Shown here: positions 22,264-33,321 of the stretch, in pieces
Layout: each line of letters begins with the position of its first letter
Numbering within the stretch: position 1 is the stretch's first letter
Origin: Zygnema cylindricum
Taxonomy: Eukaryota; Streptophyta; Zygnematophyceae; Zygnematales; Zygnemataceae
Assembly: GCA_037447655.1 (NCBI GenBank)
Contig: JBBHKE010001983.1
Coordinates: 1-64,000 of the forward strand
DNA: 64,000 bases
Direction: 5' to 3'
The notes under the pieces: generated by a model
The model's input: only the letters and a program-made list of their open reading frames with translations
Database searches by the model: none
What the model was told of the DNA's origin: nothing
Position numbers and translations under genes: made by a program

Positions 22264-22670
22264 TAAAATCAGATCATTCACATTATTTGTTTAAAGACAA
22301 GGAAGGAAGTTTCTTCATTGCAATTTATGTTGATGATTTGTTTGTTTTAAGTATATCTATTGATAAAATTAAGAAGTTGAAAACGGATCTAAAACGTAGA
22401 TTTGAGATAAAGGATATAGGAGAAGCAACGTATATTTTGGGAATTTCGGTGTAGAGAGAAAGAGATAGAAAGATAATAAGATTAACTTAGAAGGAGGCCA
22501 TTAGAAACATAATTGAAAATTTCCCAATGGATAAGGCTAATAGTTATACCACTCCCTTGGAACTAAAAAGGGGAAGTGAGGGGAGTTTAGAAGAGGTATT
22601 TATAATCTTGGATGATGAGTTAAGCACTGAAGAGAAAAGATTTATGAAGAGAATTCCTTATAGACATGTA
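22264..22670 (+). pseudogene. Copia reverse transcriptase C-terminal fragment
   Basis: Plus-strand reading gives IKSDHSHYLFKDKEGSFFIA followed by the catalytic IYVDDLFVLS, then LKTDLKRRFEIKDIGEATYI, and after stops at about 22,453 and 22,487, KEAIRNIIENFPMDKANSYT and LELKRGSEGS up to RIPYRHV. The alignment with the 31,681-33,243 frame is collinear. RNase H, which should follow IPYR, is absent: the frame ends exactly where an LTR begins (22,671). Confidence 0.85.
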
Positions 22671-24048
22671 TGTTGATATTTGTGAATTTTCTAGATTTGT
22701 ATTAGGATAGAAAAAGGCATAGGCAGTTTGCCTCTAACTCCTCTCTCGAAGCCCCCACACTTGTTGTAGTCACTGGAAAGCTGGAAAGGGAGATAGAGCC
22801 ATGGCTGCCTAGGCCCTCTAGTGAAGACAAGGGGTAAATTAGGTAGATTTACCGAAAAGGTGCTTGAAGGACCAAGGAATCGATCGTGGTACCTACCGTC
22901 CGTCAAGACACCCATAGTCGTTAGCTTTGTCCGTTAAGTTTAGGACTAGTGCTAAGGTATATAGGGTCTGATATTTGCTTAAACAGTTACAAGTAGAGAT
23001 TACCATTTAACTAGATTACGGGTTTATAGGGCATAGAAACAGTTGTACTTTAAGTACCGTACGAATCAATAGTACGGACATTTGTTTCGACGGTCTGTAG
23101 TAAATGACGATATAAATCGGACGGCCGTGGTAAGCGTCGGCTTCGCGGAAAGGACAATTTGGCAGTTTGCGGACGTCGCCACTTCGAATGACACGTTGCA
23201 ACATCATACAGGTTTACGAAATCTCAGGAATGGAAGACAACAAATTTAGATGTGACAAATGTCGCATTATGGTTGTGTCATAAATTGTCCCTACCTAATG
23301 TACTCCGACACTTGTACTTTCTTGTACGGTACAGTCTTGTGATTGGTTAAACTTCATCGACGACCACGGTAAGAGCCAAAATTTCGAAATGGCCACCTTG
23401 GCGTTTTCTGGCATGGCATAACCTGGCACTACGTTGCAAGATATCAATGGGAAGATGGAATCTCGGGGAGCATACAGACGAATCCAAAGGAGACACGCGT
23501 CCACTCAATGGTCTTGACGTACACAAACCGTATAGAAAGGACATCGGCTGTAGTACCTTTTTGTACGGTAGAGTCATGTAATTGGTTCGTACCTCAATAC
23601 TAGGAGGCTTAGAAAGGGGTTTTAGGACTTTGAATATTTTGGTAGATAGTCGCCTCTCTTAGAGAGCATCTTGTATTAAAGGTAAACTTTGGCCGGCCAT
23701 AACTATAAACTCAGTTGACCAATTTCAGTGATTCTTTATGCTGCGGTCTCAAGGGAGTCACCGCTACATAGGGATGTAGTAGGTAAGAGTTCTTCCCTGC
23801 CAGGGTGGCTGTATTTCTAAGGAAAATTCAAATTGGGGAATGTTATCCAAAACTCGTATTCTAACTTTGCATTATGTGGTGGAATTGAGCACACAAAAAG
23901 TCTTATTTCATATGGGTGAAGCTATAATGGGGTTCTGATTGTCAAGGGGTCAATCATTTAGGTTTATATATACTTGGAGTTGGTATTATCTAGATTAGCT
24001 TCTTTGGACCTGCGAATTTTGTGTGGCAATGAAGCCCATAGAATTACA
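22671..24048 (+). repeat. Copia LTR (left of the gag-only unit)
   Basis: Starts TGTTGATATTTGTG, ends GAATTACA, 1,378 bp. It is collinear with 25,738-27,149 and, at lower similarity, with the minus-strand LTRs at 29,907 and 35,309 (shared GAGCCATGGCT, GTACCTACCG and TCAGTGATTCTTT words). The promoter region reads TTGTATTAAAGG where its partner has TTGTATAAAAGG, so its TATA box seems damaged. Confidence 0.85.
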
Positions 24049-24060
24049 TGTTATGGGCCC
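24049..24060 (+). other. Half-tRNA primer-binding site overlapping the gag ATG
   Basis: TGTTATGGGCCC directly follows the LTR end. GGTTATGGGCCC is the complement of the anticodon-arm segment of initiator tRNA-Met (GGGCCCAUAACC), the site used by Drosophila copia, which primes with a cleaved tRNA half. The ATG at 24,053-24,055 inside it opens the gag frame (MGPPSRVP). Confidence 0.75.
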
Positions 24061-25137
24061 ACCATCTAGGGTGCCTATGTTTGATGGAATAGACTTCACT
24101 CATTGGGGGTTTACAATGGAGTGATTGCTTATTCAAAAGCACTTATGGGGAATTTCTTCAGGACAAGTGAGGTGTCTGCCACCGAGTTTTGGAAACTCAT
24201 TATTGAGAATCATTTGGGGTTATCCAGAAAACCAACAGGAGTAAGGATGCAACGGAAGGTGAAGGGAAAGTCATTACATGGAAAAAAAAAAAAAGGGACA
24301 CCGATGGTGAGAGCTAGGTTCGGCTACATTCCTGGGGGTTATCGTCCGCCAAGATTACAAAACAATTGGGAGTATAAAAACACAATAGAAAAACATCTCA
24401 TACTTAGAAATGTGTCTAAGTCCATAATTATCACTCTTTTAAATCTAACCAAATCTTCGAAAATTTGGGAAACGCTAATTCACATTTATAAGAGTGTTAC
24501 TATACAGAGGCAACAGTTAGTAAAACCTGAAATAGAGCCCTATATTTATAAAGACGGTAGCATGATAGAGTTTTGCAATGATACTGCTGCGTTATATGTT
24601 GAGCTTGCTAGTGCGGGATATGTGGAATCTGAGGAGAGAAAGATTAATACACTAATCATGAAACTCCTGTATGAGTATGAAGATATCATTTACCGTATGC
24701 AAGGAATGGATGGCTACTCATGGACTTGGAGTATTACCATGGGGATAATTCTTGTGAGGGAAAGCACTTTGGAGCTTCGTATGGGAAGTAACAGAGTGAA
24801 TGCATTTACAGCTGGTGGTGACTGGCTGAAGCGTGATATGAAGAACGGCGGTGATGAGCGAAAGCATGATGAGAGTAAAACAGACAAAGGTAAACCTTAT
24901 TGGAACTTCGATGGAAAGAGAAGGAGAGGAAATAAAAGAGGAGCTTTGAAAAAAAGGGTTTGCTTCGCTTGTAGGAAACCAGGTCACTATATGGAGGAGT
25001 GTCCTTGTTTGGAAGAACTTAGAAAATTGTATGTGAATGAGGAGGAAAAAGGGGAAGAGGAGAAAGAGGAGAAAGAGGATGAAGAAATTTTGGAGCTTCT
25101 TCACATCGGTTTAATGGAGAAAGTCAAGGCAACATGA
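24053..25137 (+). pseudogene. Copia gag of a gag-only element
   Basis: The start gives MGPPSRVPMFDGIDFTHWGF, the usual Copia gag opening (F-DG-F-W), followed by TGA at codon 24 (24,122-24,124). A stop and a frameshift near 24,240-24,310 lead to the main frame, which carries WEYKNTIEKHLILRNV, IQRQQLVKPEIEPYIYKDGS, YVELASAGYVES and IMKLLYEYEDIIYRMQG, then the knuckle CFACRKPGHYMEEC (24,961-25,002) and an acidic Glu-rich tail ending at 25,137. No protease, integrase or reverse transcriptase follows before the right LTR, so the unit is a non-autonomous, gag-only Copia derivative. Confidence 0.82.
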
Positions 25138-25404
25138 GCTTTCAGGTAAAGGGAAGAAGGAAGGGGATACTTGAGGAGTAGATAATTTAATATAGATAGG
25201 GAAACCAGATCAAACATATTTTTAAATCCGAGGAGTGAGGAAAGTTTAAAAAATGGGGAGAATATTATGGATAAAAAAAGGATAGGAAAAAATAGATTTT
25301 ATGAGGGAGTTACTGGGGACTTTTGATTCAAGGATAAATTTGGGGTCCAATGATTTTGACATCACCACTGGCGATGCGTCATGAAGGCTGCGTTAAAAAT
25401 TAGC
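25138..25404. other. Short non-coding remainder of the gag-only unit
   Basis: AT-rich leader between gag and the GA tract; no pol sequence detected. Confidence 0.5.
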
Positions 25405-25671
25405 GTTAGTGGGAGGGAGAGGGATGGAGGGAGAGGGTGAGGGGGAGGAGGGAGGGAGATGGAGGGAAGAATGGGGGAGAGGAGGGAGGGAGACAGAACA
25501 TAAGAGGAAAAAGAAGAGGGAGGAGGAGAGAGAGTGAGGGAAAAAGGAGAGAGAGAGAGAGGGAAAAAGGAGAGGGAGAGGAAGAGGGGGATTGAGAGTG
25601 ATAGGCGGAAGAATAGGGATAGGGAATGGGAGAGGGAGAGGGAAAATGAGAGGGGAGAGAGAGAGAGAGAG

Positions 25672-25737
<66 letters not shown>
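25405..25737 (+). repeat. GA-rich tract abutting the LTR
   Basis: About 330 bp of almost pure purine (GGGAGA, GAGAGA units, ending in long GA dinucleotide runs) stops at the first base of the LTR at 25,738. A polypurine tract is required exactly at this place to prime plus-strand DNA synthesis, so this looks like a greatly expanded polypurine tract. Confidence 0.75.
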
Positions 25738-27149
25738 TGTTGATATTTGTGTATTTTCTAGGTCTGTATTAGGATAGAAAAGGATAGAAAAAGGCAGAGG
25801 CAGTCTGCCTCTAACTCCTCTCTCCAAGCCCCCACGCTTGTTGTAGTCACTGAAGGCTGGATAGGGAGATAGAGCCATGGCTGCGTAGGCCCTCTAGAGA
25901 AGACAGGGGGTAAATTAAGTAGATTTACCAAAAAGGTGCTTGACGGACCCAGGAAATCGATCTTGGTACCTACCGTCCGTCAAGACACCCGTAGTCGTCA
26001 GCTTTGTCCGTTAAGTCTAGGACTAGTGCTAAGGTATATAGGGTTTGATATTTATTTAAACAGTTACAAGTAGAGATTTCCATTTAACTGGATTACGGGT
26101 TTATAAGGCATAGAAACAGTTGTACTTTAAGTACCTGACGAAACAAATAGTACAGACATTTGTTTCGACGGTCCATATTAAATGACGATATAAATCGGAC
26201 GGCTGTGGTTAGCGCCGGCTTCGCGGAAAGGACAATTTGGCGGTTTGCGGACGTCGCCACTCCGGGTAACACGTGGCAACATCATACGGGTTTACGAAAT
26301 CTCTGGAACGGAAGACAACAAATTCGAATGTGACAAATGTCTCATTTTGGCTGTGTCATACAATGTCCGCACATAAAGTACTCCGACACCTGTACATTCT
26401 TGTACGGTACAGTCTTGTGATTGGTCAGTCTTCATTAACGGCTAGGGTGAGAGCCGAAATTTTGGAATGGCCACCTTAGTGTTTTCTGGCATGGCATGAC
26501 CTGGCACCACGTGGCAAGATAACATTGGGAAGCGGCAATGCCGGGGAGCATACTGACAAATCCAAAGGAGAAACGCGTCCACTCAGTGGTGTTGACTTAC
26601 ACAAGCCGTATAGAAAGGATATCGGTTGTAATACCTTTTTGTACGGTAGAGTCATGTGATTGGTTCGTACCTCAATACTAGGAGGCTTAAAGATGGGTTT
26701 TAAGACTTAGATTTATTTGGTAGATAGCTGGGAATATATTTTGGTAGATAGCTGCCTCTCCCAGAGAGCATCTTGTATAAAAGGTAAACTTTGGCCAACC
26801 ATAACTATCAACTCAGTTGACCAATTTCAGTGATTCTTTTTGCTGCAGACTCGAGGAGTCCATGCTACACAAGGTTGTAATCGGTCACAAATCTTGCTTG
26901 CCAAGGTGGTTGCATTTCTAAGGAAAATTCAAAGTGGGGAATTTTATCCAAATCTTATATTCTAACTTTGCATTCTGTGATGGAAGTGAGCACACATCAA
27001 GTCTTATTTCACAAGGGTGAAGTTATAATGGGGTTTTGATTGTCGAGGGGTCAATCATTTGGGTTTATATATACTTGGAGTCGGTATTATCTAGATTAGC
27101 TTCTTTGGACCTACGAATTCTGTGTGGCAATAGAGCCCATAGAATTATA
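25738..27149 (+). repeat. Copia LTR (right of the gag-only unit)
   Basis: Starts TGTTGATATTTGTG and ends AGAATTATA; collinear with 22,671-24,048. TATAAAAGG at 26,776-26,784 is the probable LTR promoter TATA box. It is followed by another primer site and gag start, so this LTR also serves as the 5' LTR of a further copy, making a tandem arrangement. Confidence 0.85.
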
Positions 27150-27233
27150 TAATATGGGCCCACCATCTCTGGTGCCTGTGTTTGATAGAACAGACTTCAC
27201 TCATTAGGAGTTTACAATGGAATGATTGCTTTT
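27150..27233 (+). pseudogene. Copia gag 5' fragment with primer site
   Basis: ATATGGGCCC then the frame from ATG 27,154: MGPPSLVPVFDRTDFTH, a TAG at codon 18, and TGA at codon 24 (27,223-27,225), matching the copy at 24,053 codon for codon. It is cut off at 27,234 by an inverted chromovirus LTR fragment. Confidence 0.8.
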
Positions 27234-27622
27234 TGTAATAGGGACGATATAGCACACAACACGCCACAATACACAGCGAAAAACACCAAAGATCTTCCTG
27301 TAGCAACAGTAGAAGCACAGTACCAACAGACAAGGATGCGCTCTATTACTTGGAATAGAGTACAAGGTTGCGCTAGCTATGTAGGTCTACTTGAGGTATT
27401 CTATTCACAAGCCCACCTGACTATTTAACTAACTAACTGCTAGTATCCTAGTACTGTACAGCTGTACACGTGGACCTTCACGGTCAACCGAGATCTATCT
27501 AAAACTTCCTTCTATAACTATACAGCTCCATCTACATTCTGCGGCGTTGCTATGCTGCGCTGCTATGTTGCGGCGCTACAAACTTGCTACGCCGCTAAGT
27601 TGTTATGCTTCTACGCTGCGCT
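27234..27622 (-). repeat. Chromovirus LTR fragment, inverted
   Basis: The reverse complement of the 1,721-2,248 LTR is recognisable throughout: TGTAATAGGG at the end, GACAGACAAGGATGCGCT, GTACTGTACAGCTGTACACG, CATTCTGCGGCGTTGCTATG. It is cut at 27,623 by a Copia LTR, losing about a quarter of its length. Divergence from the other two copies is considerable. Confidence 0.85.
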
Positions 27623-28011
27623 TGCAACTCTGAGACCTCCATAAGTCCTCAGAGTAGACAGCTTCCAAGAAGCCTCTAGGATAATCCTGACCCTTTTGTG
27701 TTTCAGCAAAAATAATTGCCACCCTGGCGGACAAAAACCCCTGACCACCTGCACCCCTGTGAAGGCAAGACTCCCCTGAGTCGATAGCAAAAAGAATCTC
27801 TGAATTTGCTCCCCTGAGCAGTAAGTTATGGAGGGTCATAGTTGACCTTTTATACAGAAGCTTTCTGGGAGAGAGGGTCCTATCTTCTAAATTTTTCTAA
27901 GTCATATCTCTCTCACAGACTCTATCTACTGATGTACGGAACCAATCAAAATTGAGTTTCGTACGCAAAAGTACAGCTGCCGGTGTACTTTAGGTACGGA
28001 CATTGTACGAC
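27623..28011 (-). repeat. Copia LTR fragment, inverted
   Basis: Starts TGCAACTCTGAGACCTCC on the plus strand and is nearly identical to the first 390 bp of the LTRs at 29,907 and 35,309. It runs into the assembly gap. Confidence 0.9.
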
Positions 28012-28021
28012 NNNNNNNNNN
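28012..28021. other. Assembly gap of 10 N
   Basis: Ten N bases of unknown true length. The LTR before the gap is on the minus strand, while the LTR-like sequence after it is on the plus strand, so the join may be a scaffold artefact. Confidence 0.99.
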
Positions 28022-28731
28022 TTAGTGACTTTTACCAGTTCATTTAACTATAAATACTGACGGGTTTCAATCGGTAAATATGTTCCACGAGAGAGTCTCT
28101 CTCCCAGGATAGACGGTTTAAAAAGATTTAGGATAGAGGGAGATTTTGAGTTAGATGACTTCATACCGTGGTTAGTGTAGGGACACAGCATGTCTTTTCA
28201 TGTCCACGACCACATGAAAGACATGCCGGTAGACATTTTCTCCGTGTAATGTGGTGTTGTGCATGTCACGTGTCGCCTTTTGTGATTCCTAGAAGGGCAT
28301 CGTCGTCGTCCTTATGTGTCTTGAGTGTCTGTTCCGAGTCTCTGAGAGAGCACCTTGTATAAATGGCTAACTTTGGGCAGTCATAAATATCAATTTACTT
28401 GACCATTTTCAGTGATTCTTTTTGCTACAGACTCAGGGAGTCCACGCTACACAAGAGTGTAGTCGGTCAGAGTTTGTGTGACAAGGTGGGGGTATTTCTA
28501 AGGGAAAGTCAAAGTGGTTGAATGTGTCCAAATCTCATATTCTAACTTTGCATTCTGTGGTGGAACTGAGCACACAGAAAGTGTTATTTCACAGGGGTGA
28601 ATGTATATTGGGGTTCTGACTGTCAAGGGGTCAGTCATTTAGGTTTATATCAACTTGGAGTCGGCACCATCTATATTAGCTTTCTTTTGGATCTGCATAC
28701 TCTGAGGGCCAATGGAGGTCTCAGAGTTTCA
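28022..28731 (+). repeat. Copia LTR fragment, plus orientation
   Basis: Collinear with the right half of 25,738-27,149: TTGTATAAATGGCTAACTTT, TTTCAGTGATTCTTTTTGCT, TTCTGACTGTCAAGGGGTCA. It ends CAGAGTTTCA at 28,731 and is followed by unrelated DNA without a primer-binding site, so it is a solo or 3' LTR. Confidence 0.8.
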
Positions 28732-28881
28732 AGGCGTAGGTAAACGGCCTATAACTGGCCGATCGTTTGTCATCTACGGGCCGATTGGTGCGATTGCTTC
28801 AAGAATTTAGAAATAGGAAAACTGAACGGTTAATGATTACGCCTTGACCATGAACGTATAGAGTTAACATGTTCTAAATGA

Positions 28882-29640
28882 GGGTAAAATTCCATTAGGC
28901 GGTCTAAGTAAATGTACCGGAAATTTAAATGGCGGCGTTTACTGGAAAACTATTCTGTTTTGTGGGGCCAGTAACAAACCTTCCTCAATTATGATTAGCG
29001 CCGCATAGGTTAAAGCCCTGATTGGAAAATCTTAAAGAAAATCCTCAAACGGAAAATCAAAACGAAACATTTGTACAATCGGAGGTAGTTAATAATTTAT
29101 ACGTAAAGTTTGCGGCCAAATATTGGATTTTGAAATCGGAAATCAAAATTTTGAAACGGAATGGCAAAAAGACATGGCAAACTTTGAAGGACGCGACAAA
29201 CTTTGAATGTCGGTGGACGTCAAACGGAGCGTGCCAAAACATTTTTGGCTCACCTGCATCGAACATGACAGGCAGCACATGGACCAAACGACGTAGGCAT
29301 ATGGCCTATACGGCGTGTAGACCTGTGATCGCTTGTTCAAAACGGATATTTCTCTATTTTTTCACGTGTACCAATGGTACACAACTAGTATCGTACAACT
29401 CTCGTCGCGAGGAGAGAATCGTCACACTGGATGATCTGCGCGATTGCTTCGCGGATATGAAAAAGTGGAATATCCAACGGCCAGGAATTACGCCTACATC
29501 ATTGGAGTTTCTCGACAGTTTTCCAGTAACGATATTTTATCTGACAAAAAAAATACTAAGGTACGACGTGGTACGAACATGTATGAACTTGTACGTCGTC
29601 CAGTAACGGCCCACACTTTTCGTCTAATGGAATTCTACCC
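28882..29640 (-). mobile_element. Harbinger-like MITE, copy a
   Basis: Terminal inverted repeats GGGTAAAATTCCATTAG (left) and, reverse complemented, GGGTAGAATTCCATTAG (right), 16 of 17 matching. Flanks are TGA and TAA, compatible with a mutated 3-bp TWA duplication. GGG-ends plus a 3-bp TWA duplication suggest PIF/Harbinger ancestry. Internal sequence aligns with 36,377-37,081. No transposase: the 194-residue frame inside has no domain. Orientation is assigned relative to the copies at 54,318 and 58,660. Confidence 0.7.
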
Positions 29641-29906
29641 TAAGTCAAAATTAAACAGTACAAAAAGTATAAAATCTAGTAAGTTGTCGACTTTTTTGTT
29701 GTTGATGGAAGTTCACCGTAAGGTAATGATACCATGAAATTTGCAATCCACTAGAAAGTAGCCAGGATCATGACTTATCATGATTGCTCTCCTTGCGAAC
29801 TGGAAGGCGGAGCTCCATTTCCAGTTACCGGAAAATTTCCCTGCAACTGAAGACTAGCTCCAATGGCAAGTGTGATAATTCCGTTCTATGCGCATGCCAT
29901 ACCATA

Positions 29907-30956
29907 TGCAACTCTGAGACCTCCATAAGTCCTCAGAGTAGACAACTTCCAAGAAGCCTCTAGGATAATCCTGACCCCTTTGTGTTTCAGAAAAAAAAAC
30001 TGCCACCCTGGCAGACAAAAACCCTTACCACCTACACCCCTGTGAAGGCAAGACTCCCCTGAGTCGATGGCAAAAAGAATCTCTGAATTTGCACCCCTGA
30101 GCAGTAAGTTATGGAGGGTCAAATTTGACCTTTTATACAGAAGCTCTCTGGGAGAGAGGGTCCTATCTTCTAAATTTTTCTAAGTCCTATCTCTCTCACA
30201 GACTTTATGTACTGGTGTACAGAACCAATCAGAATTGAGTTCTGTACGCAAAAGTACAGCTGCCGGTGTACTTTAGGTACGGACATTGTACGACATGGCC
30301 TAAATGTCGACACATGTCATATCCGGATTCGGTGCCATAATCTCCGGAGATTCCACGATCCAACGTAATTTCGCCACGCGTCATCTGATGTGGCGATGGC
30401 CACAAACTGCCGAAATCTTCCTCCGCGATCTCGGCGCTAATTGCGGCCGTCCGATTAAATTCGGATTTAATCGTTGCCGTAATAAATACATGCGCGGTAT
30501 TTGTTTCACTTTCGAAACAAATGCGCAGTATTGATTCTTAATCCGTACCGTAATCCGTACTTTATATATTACCGGATCTATGTATCCCGTAATCAATTAT
30601 AGTTAAATGAATTATCGTACGTATACATAATTAAATAATTATCAAACTATATACTACGTAACATTAATCCTAGACTTGACGGCTAAAGCTACCGGCTATT
30701 TCCTGTCTGCCGGCCGGTAGGTACAAGGATCAATTCCTGTCGCCGGCACATTCATTTTAATTAAATAAACCTTAACTAATATAAATTTCCCGTAAACCTC
30801 AGGATAGCTTAGGTAGCCATGGCTCTAGCTTCATCTCCAATTTCTCAGTGACTGCAACAAGTTTGAGAGTTGGAGAGAGAAGTTAGAGATAGACTGCCTC
30901 GGCTTCTTTATTTCTTTTCAGACCCAGAAAATACTTAAAAACCATTAGTTTCTACA
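29907..30956 (-). repeat. Copia 3' LTR
   Basis: 1,050 bp, starting TGCAACTCTGAG and ending TTTCTACA on the plus strand. About 20 differences from 35,309-36,357. The minus-strand TATA box TATAAAAGG is at 30,129-30,137, followed downstream (minus direction) by the 14-bp palindrome GGTCAAATTTGACC. The tRNA-like module (B-like box GGATCAATTCC 30,727-30,737, TTTT 30,755-30,758) is on the plus strand. Confidence 0.93.
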
Positions 30957-30969
30957 CTCCCCTTATTTT

Positions 30970-31680
30970 CTAGTCAATCTTTAATTTCAGACCACACTTC
31001 TCCCTGCAAAAAATTAGCTTAGGGGAAGGCACAGGTTTGGTCATCATATCCGCTACCATCTCACTATCTGGTCTGTACTCTAAACTGATTATTTTGTTTT
31101 CTACTTTTTCTGTAACAAAGCTGAGTCTGATGTCCATGTGTTTGGCTTTAAAATGATGTTTAGGATTGGCAGAAATAGCGATTGCTACCTGATTATCACA
31201 AAATATTTTCTGCACACCACTCTTAAGGTGACCAAGCTCACCAAGCAAAGACTTGACCCACATCAATTCTTTTACAGCAGAGCAAGAGGCCATATACTCA
31301 GCCTCCATGGTGGACTGAGCACTAACCTTTTGCTGTTTACTACTCAAACAGCAAGCCCCATCACCCACATATAATACATATCCAGAAGTGCATCTCCTCA
31401 TCGGAGCATCACCATAACTGGCATCACTCCAAGTAGTGATGTCAATATTCTCCCCACCAAAATATAACCATAGATCCCTAGTTCCTACCAAATATCTAAG
31501 GACTCTCTTAGCTGCCTCCCAATCCTTCTTAGTGGGAGCATTTAGACTTCTACTCAGCACTCCTACAGCTGCAGCTAAATCCGGCCGGGTACAATTCATA
31601 AAATAGATTAGACTTCCCACTACTTGCCTGTAAGGAATAGTCTGCCTGAACTTCTGTTCTTCCGGAGATAATTCCTCGTC
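30970..31680 (-). pseudogene. Copia RNase H
   Basis: RNase H degrades the RNA strand during reverse transcription. The frame shows NCTRPDLAAAVGVLSRSLN, DWEAAKRVLRYLVGT, STMEAEYMASCSAVKELMWV, the catalytic-site segment FCDNQVAIAISANPKHHF, KAKHMDIRLSFV and ADMMTKPVPSPKLIF before the stop at about 30,970. It is in the same frame as the reverse transcriptase, parted only by one TAA near 31,681, so a single base change produced the break. The polypurine tract AATAAGGGGAG follows and then the 3' LTR. Confidence 0.92.
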
Positions 31681-33243
31681 TTAGACTATGACTCCTTCTT
31701 CCTCACTCCCCTCACTTCCCTTCTTCAACTCCATTGGAGTTGTACAACTATTAGCTTTGTCCATTTGAAATATTTCAAGCATGTTCCCTATTGCTTCCTT
31801 TTGAGTCTGTCTTATAATTTTCCTTTTTCGGTCTCTCTCTACTTGAATTCCCAAAATATATCTTGCTTCTCCTATATCCTTCATTTCAAATCTCCCCTTA
31901 AGATCGGTTTTCAGTTTGTTAATTTTTTCCATTGATTTACTTAAAACAAGCAAATCATCAACATAAATTGCAATAAATATAAAATCTTCCTCATCTTCGA
32001 AAACATAGATTGAGTGATCTGAGCTGATCCGAATATATCCCAGACCGGTAAGAAACTCATCAAGCTTCTTATTCCATTGTCGAGGTGCCTGTTTCAAACC
32101 ATAAAGAGATTTAATCAGCCGGCATACCTTACTCTCCTCTCCATCCTCCACAAAACCTTCGGGTTGTCGCATGAAGATCTCCTCTTCCAATTCTCCATGC
32201 AAAAAGGCTGTCTTGATGTCCATCTGATGCACTTCCATGTCTTCCGCCGCTGCTAAACTGAGAAGTATGCGGACGGAGGGAAATCTGACCACCGGGGCAA
32301 AGGTTTCCTCGTAGTCAATTCCTTCCTTTTGTGTAAATCCCTTTGCCACTAATCTGGCCTTGTAGCGCTCGATTGTGTTATCTGGGTTCAGTTTTAATTT
32401 GAAAACCCACTTACAACCGATTGGTTTTCGGTTAGGTGGACAGTCCACCATCTCCCAAGTATCGGCTGCCATGATTGAAGCCATCTCTTCATTGATGGTT
32501 GTCTTCCACCGGTTTCTTTCTGGACAAGTCATCGCCTCTCCATAAGTTTGATGTTCATCTTGATGAGATAGTTTAGTTACCTTGTTATTAACCTGTTTTT
32601 CTTGCAGTCTTTTGCTACTTCTCCTCCCCCCCTCAAAATCTGAGGCCGAAATAGATGGTTCTTGTGGATTCTTTCGAACAAACTCGGCTTCTCCCCTATC
32701 CCTTGATTCCGAATCAATTTCCACCACGTCTTCCGCTTCGAGTAGAGTTGTCACTGGAGTTTCCACAGCTGAGTCATTTTCGGTCTGATTTGTTCCTGCA
32801 AGAATGTCATCTTCTCTAAAACCTGGATAGTTAGGAAGCTCAAAGTCATCGGAACTTTCTGACTCAAATCTGATTTTTACTGACTTCGTATATTTGAAGG
32901 GATCCACAGACTTTCCTTCATCCATAACTACTAGATGTTTTACTAAGATTATATCTTCCCTTTTTAGATCATAAACTCTATATCCTTTAACATCCTCATC
33001 ATATCCTAATAAGTATCCCGGTTTTCCTTTAGGATCCAACTTCCAATTAGACCGATATGTATCTAGACTGAATACTTGACTACCGAAAACCTTTAAGTGA
33101 GATATGTCTGGTTTCCGGCCTGTCCATCTCTCATAAGGTGTTTGATCTTTTATAGCTGAAGTAAAAACTCTATTTTTGAGGTAATTAGCACAGTTCATTG
33201 CTTCTGCCCAAAACCTTTTTCTTATCTTTTTATCTGACAACAT
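31681..33243 (-). pseudogene. Copia integrase C-terminus and reverse transcriptase
   Basis: 520-residue frame. It begins in the integrase C-terminal part (FWAEAMNCANYLKNR, PYERWTGRKPDISHLKVFGS), passes an acidic, low-conservation linker (about residues 105-200) and enters reverse transcriptase: WKTTINEEMASIM, GCKWVFKLKLNPDN, YKARLVAKGFTQKEGIDYEE, VHQMDIKTAFLHGELEEEIF, SLYGLKQAPRQW and the catalytic IAIYVDDLLVLSKS. It ends KKGSEGSEEEGVIV at the TAA near 31,681. All expected catalytic aspartates are present. Confidence 0.93.
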
Positions 33244-33321
33244 ACTTCTAGCACTATCACTTAGTGTTCTATTTAACCTTTCAGCTACCCCATTCTGTTC
33301 CGGATTTTCTGGAGCTGTCTT

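Noticed and set aside
25393-25878. A Ser/Leu/Pro-rich 161-codon minus-strand frame
   Set aside because: Translation of the GA tract and LTR start; pure composition effect.
29022-29606. A 194-codon plus-strand open frame
   Set aside because: It lies wholly inside a MITE (28,882-29,640), has no domain, and is not conserved as a frame in the sister copy at 36,377-37,081.
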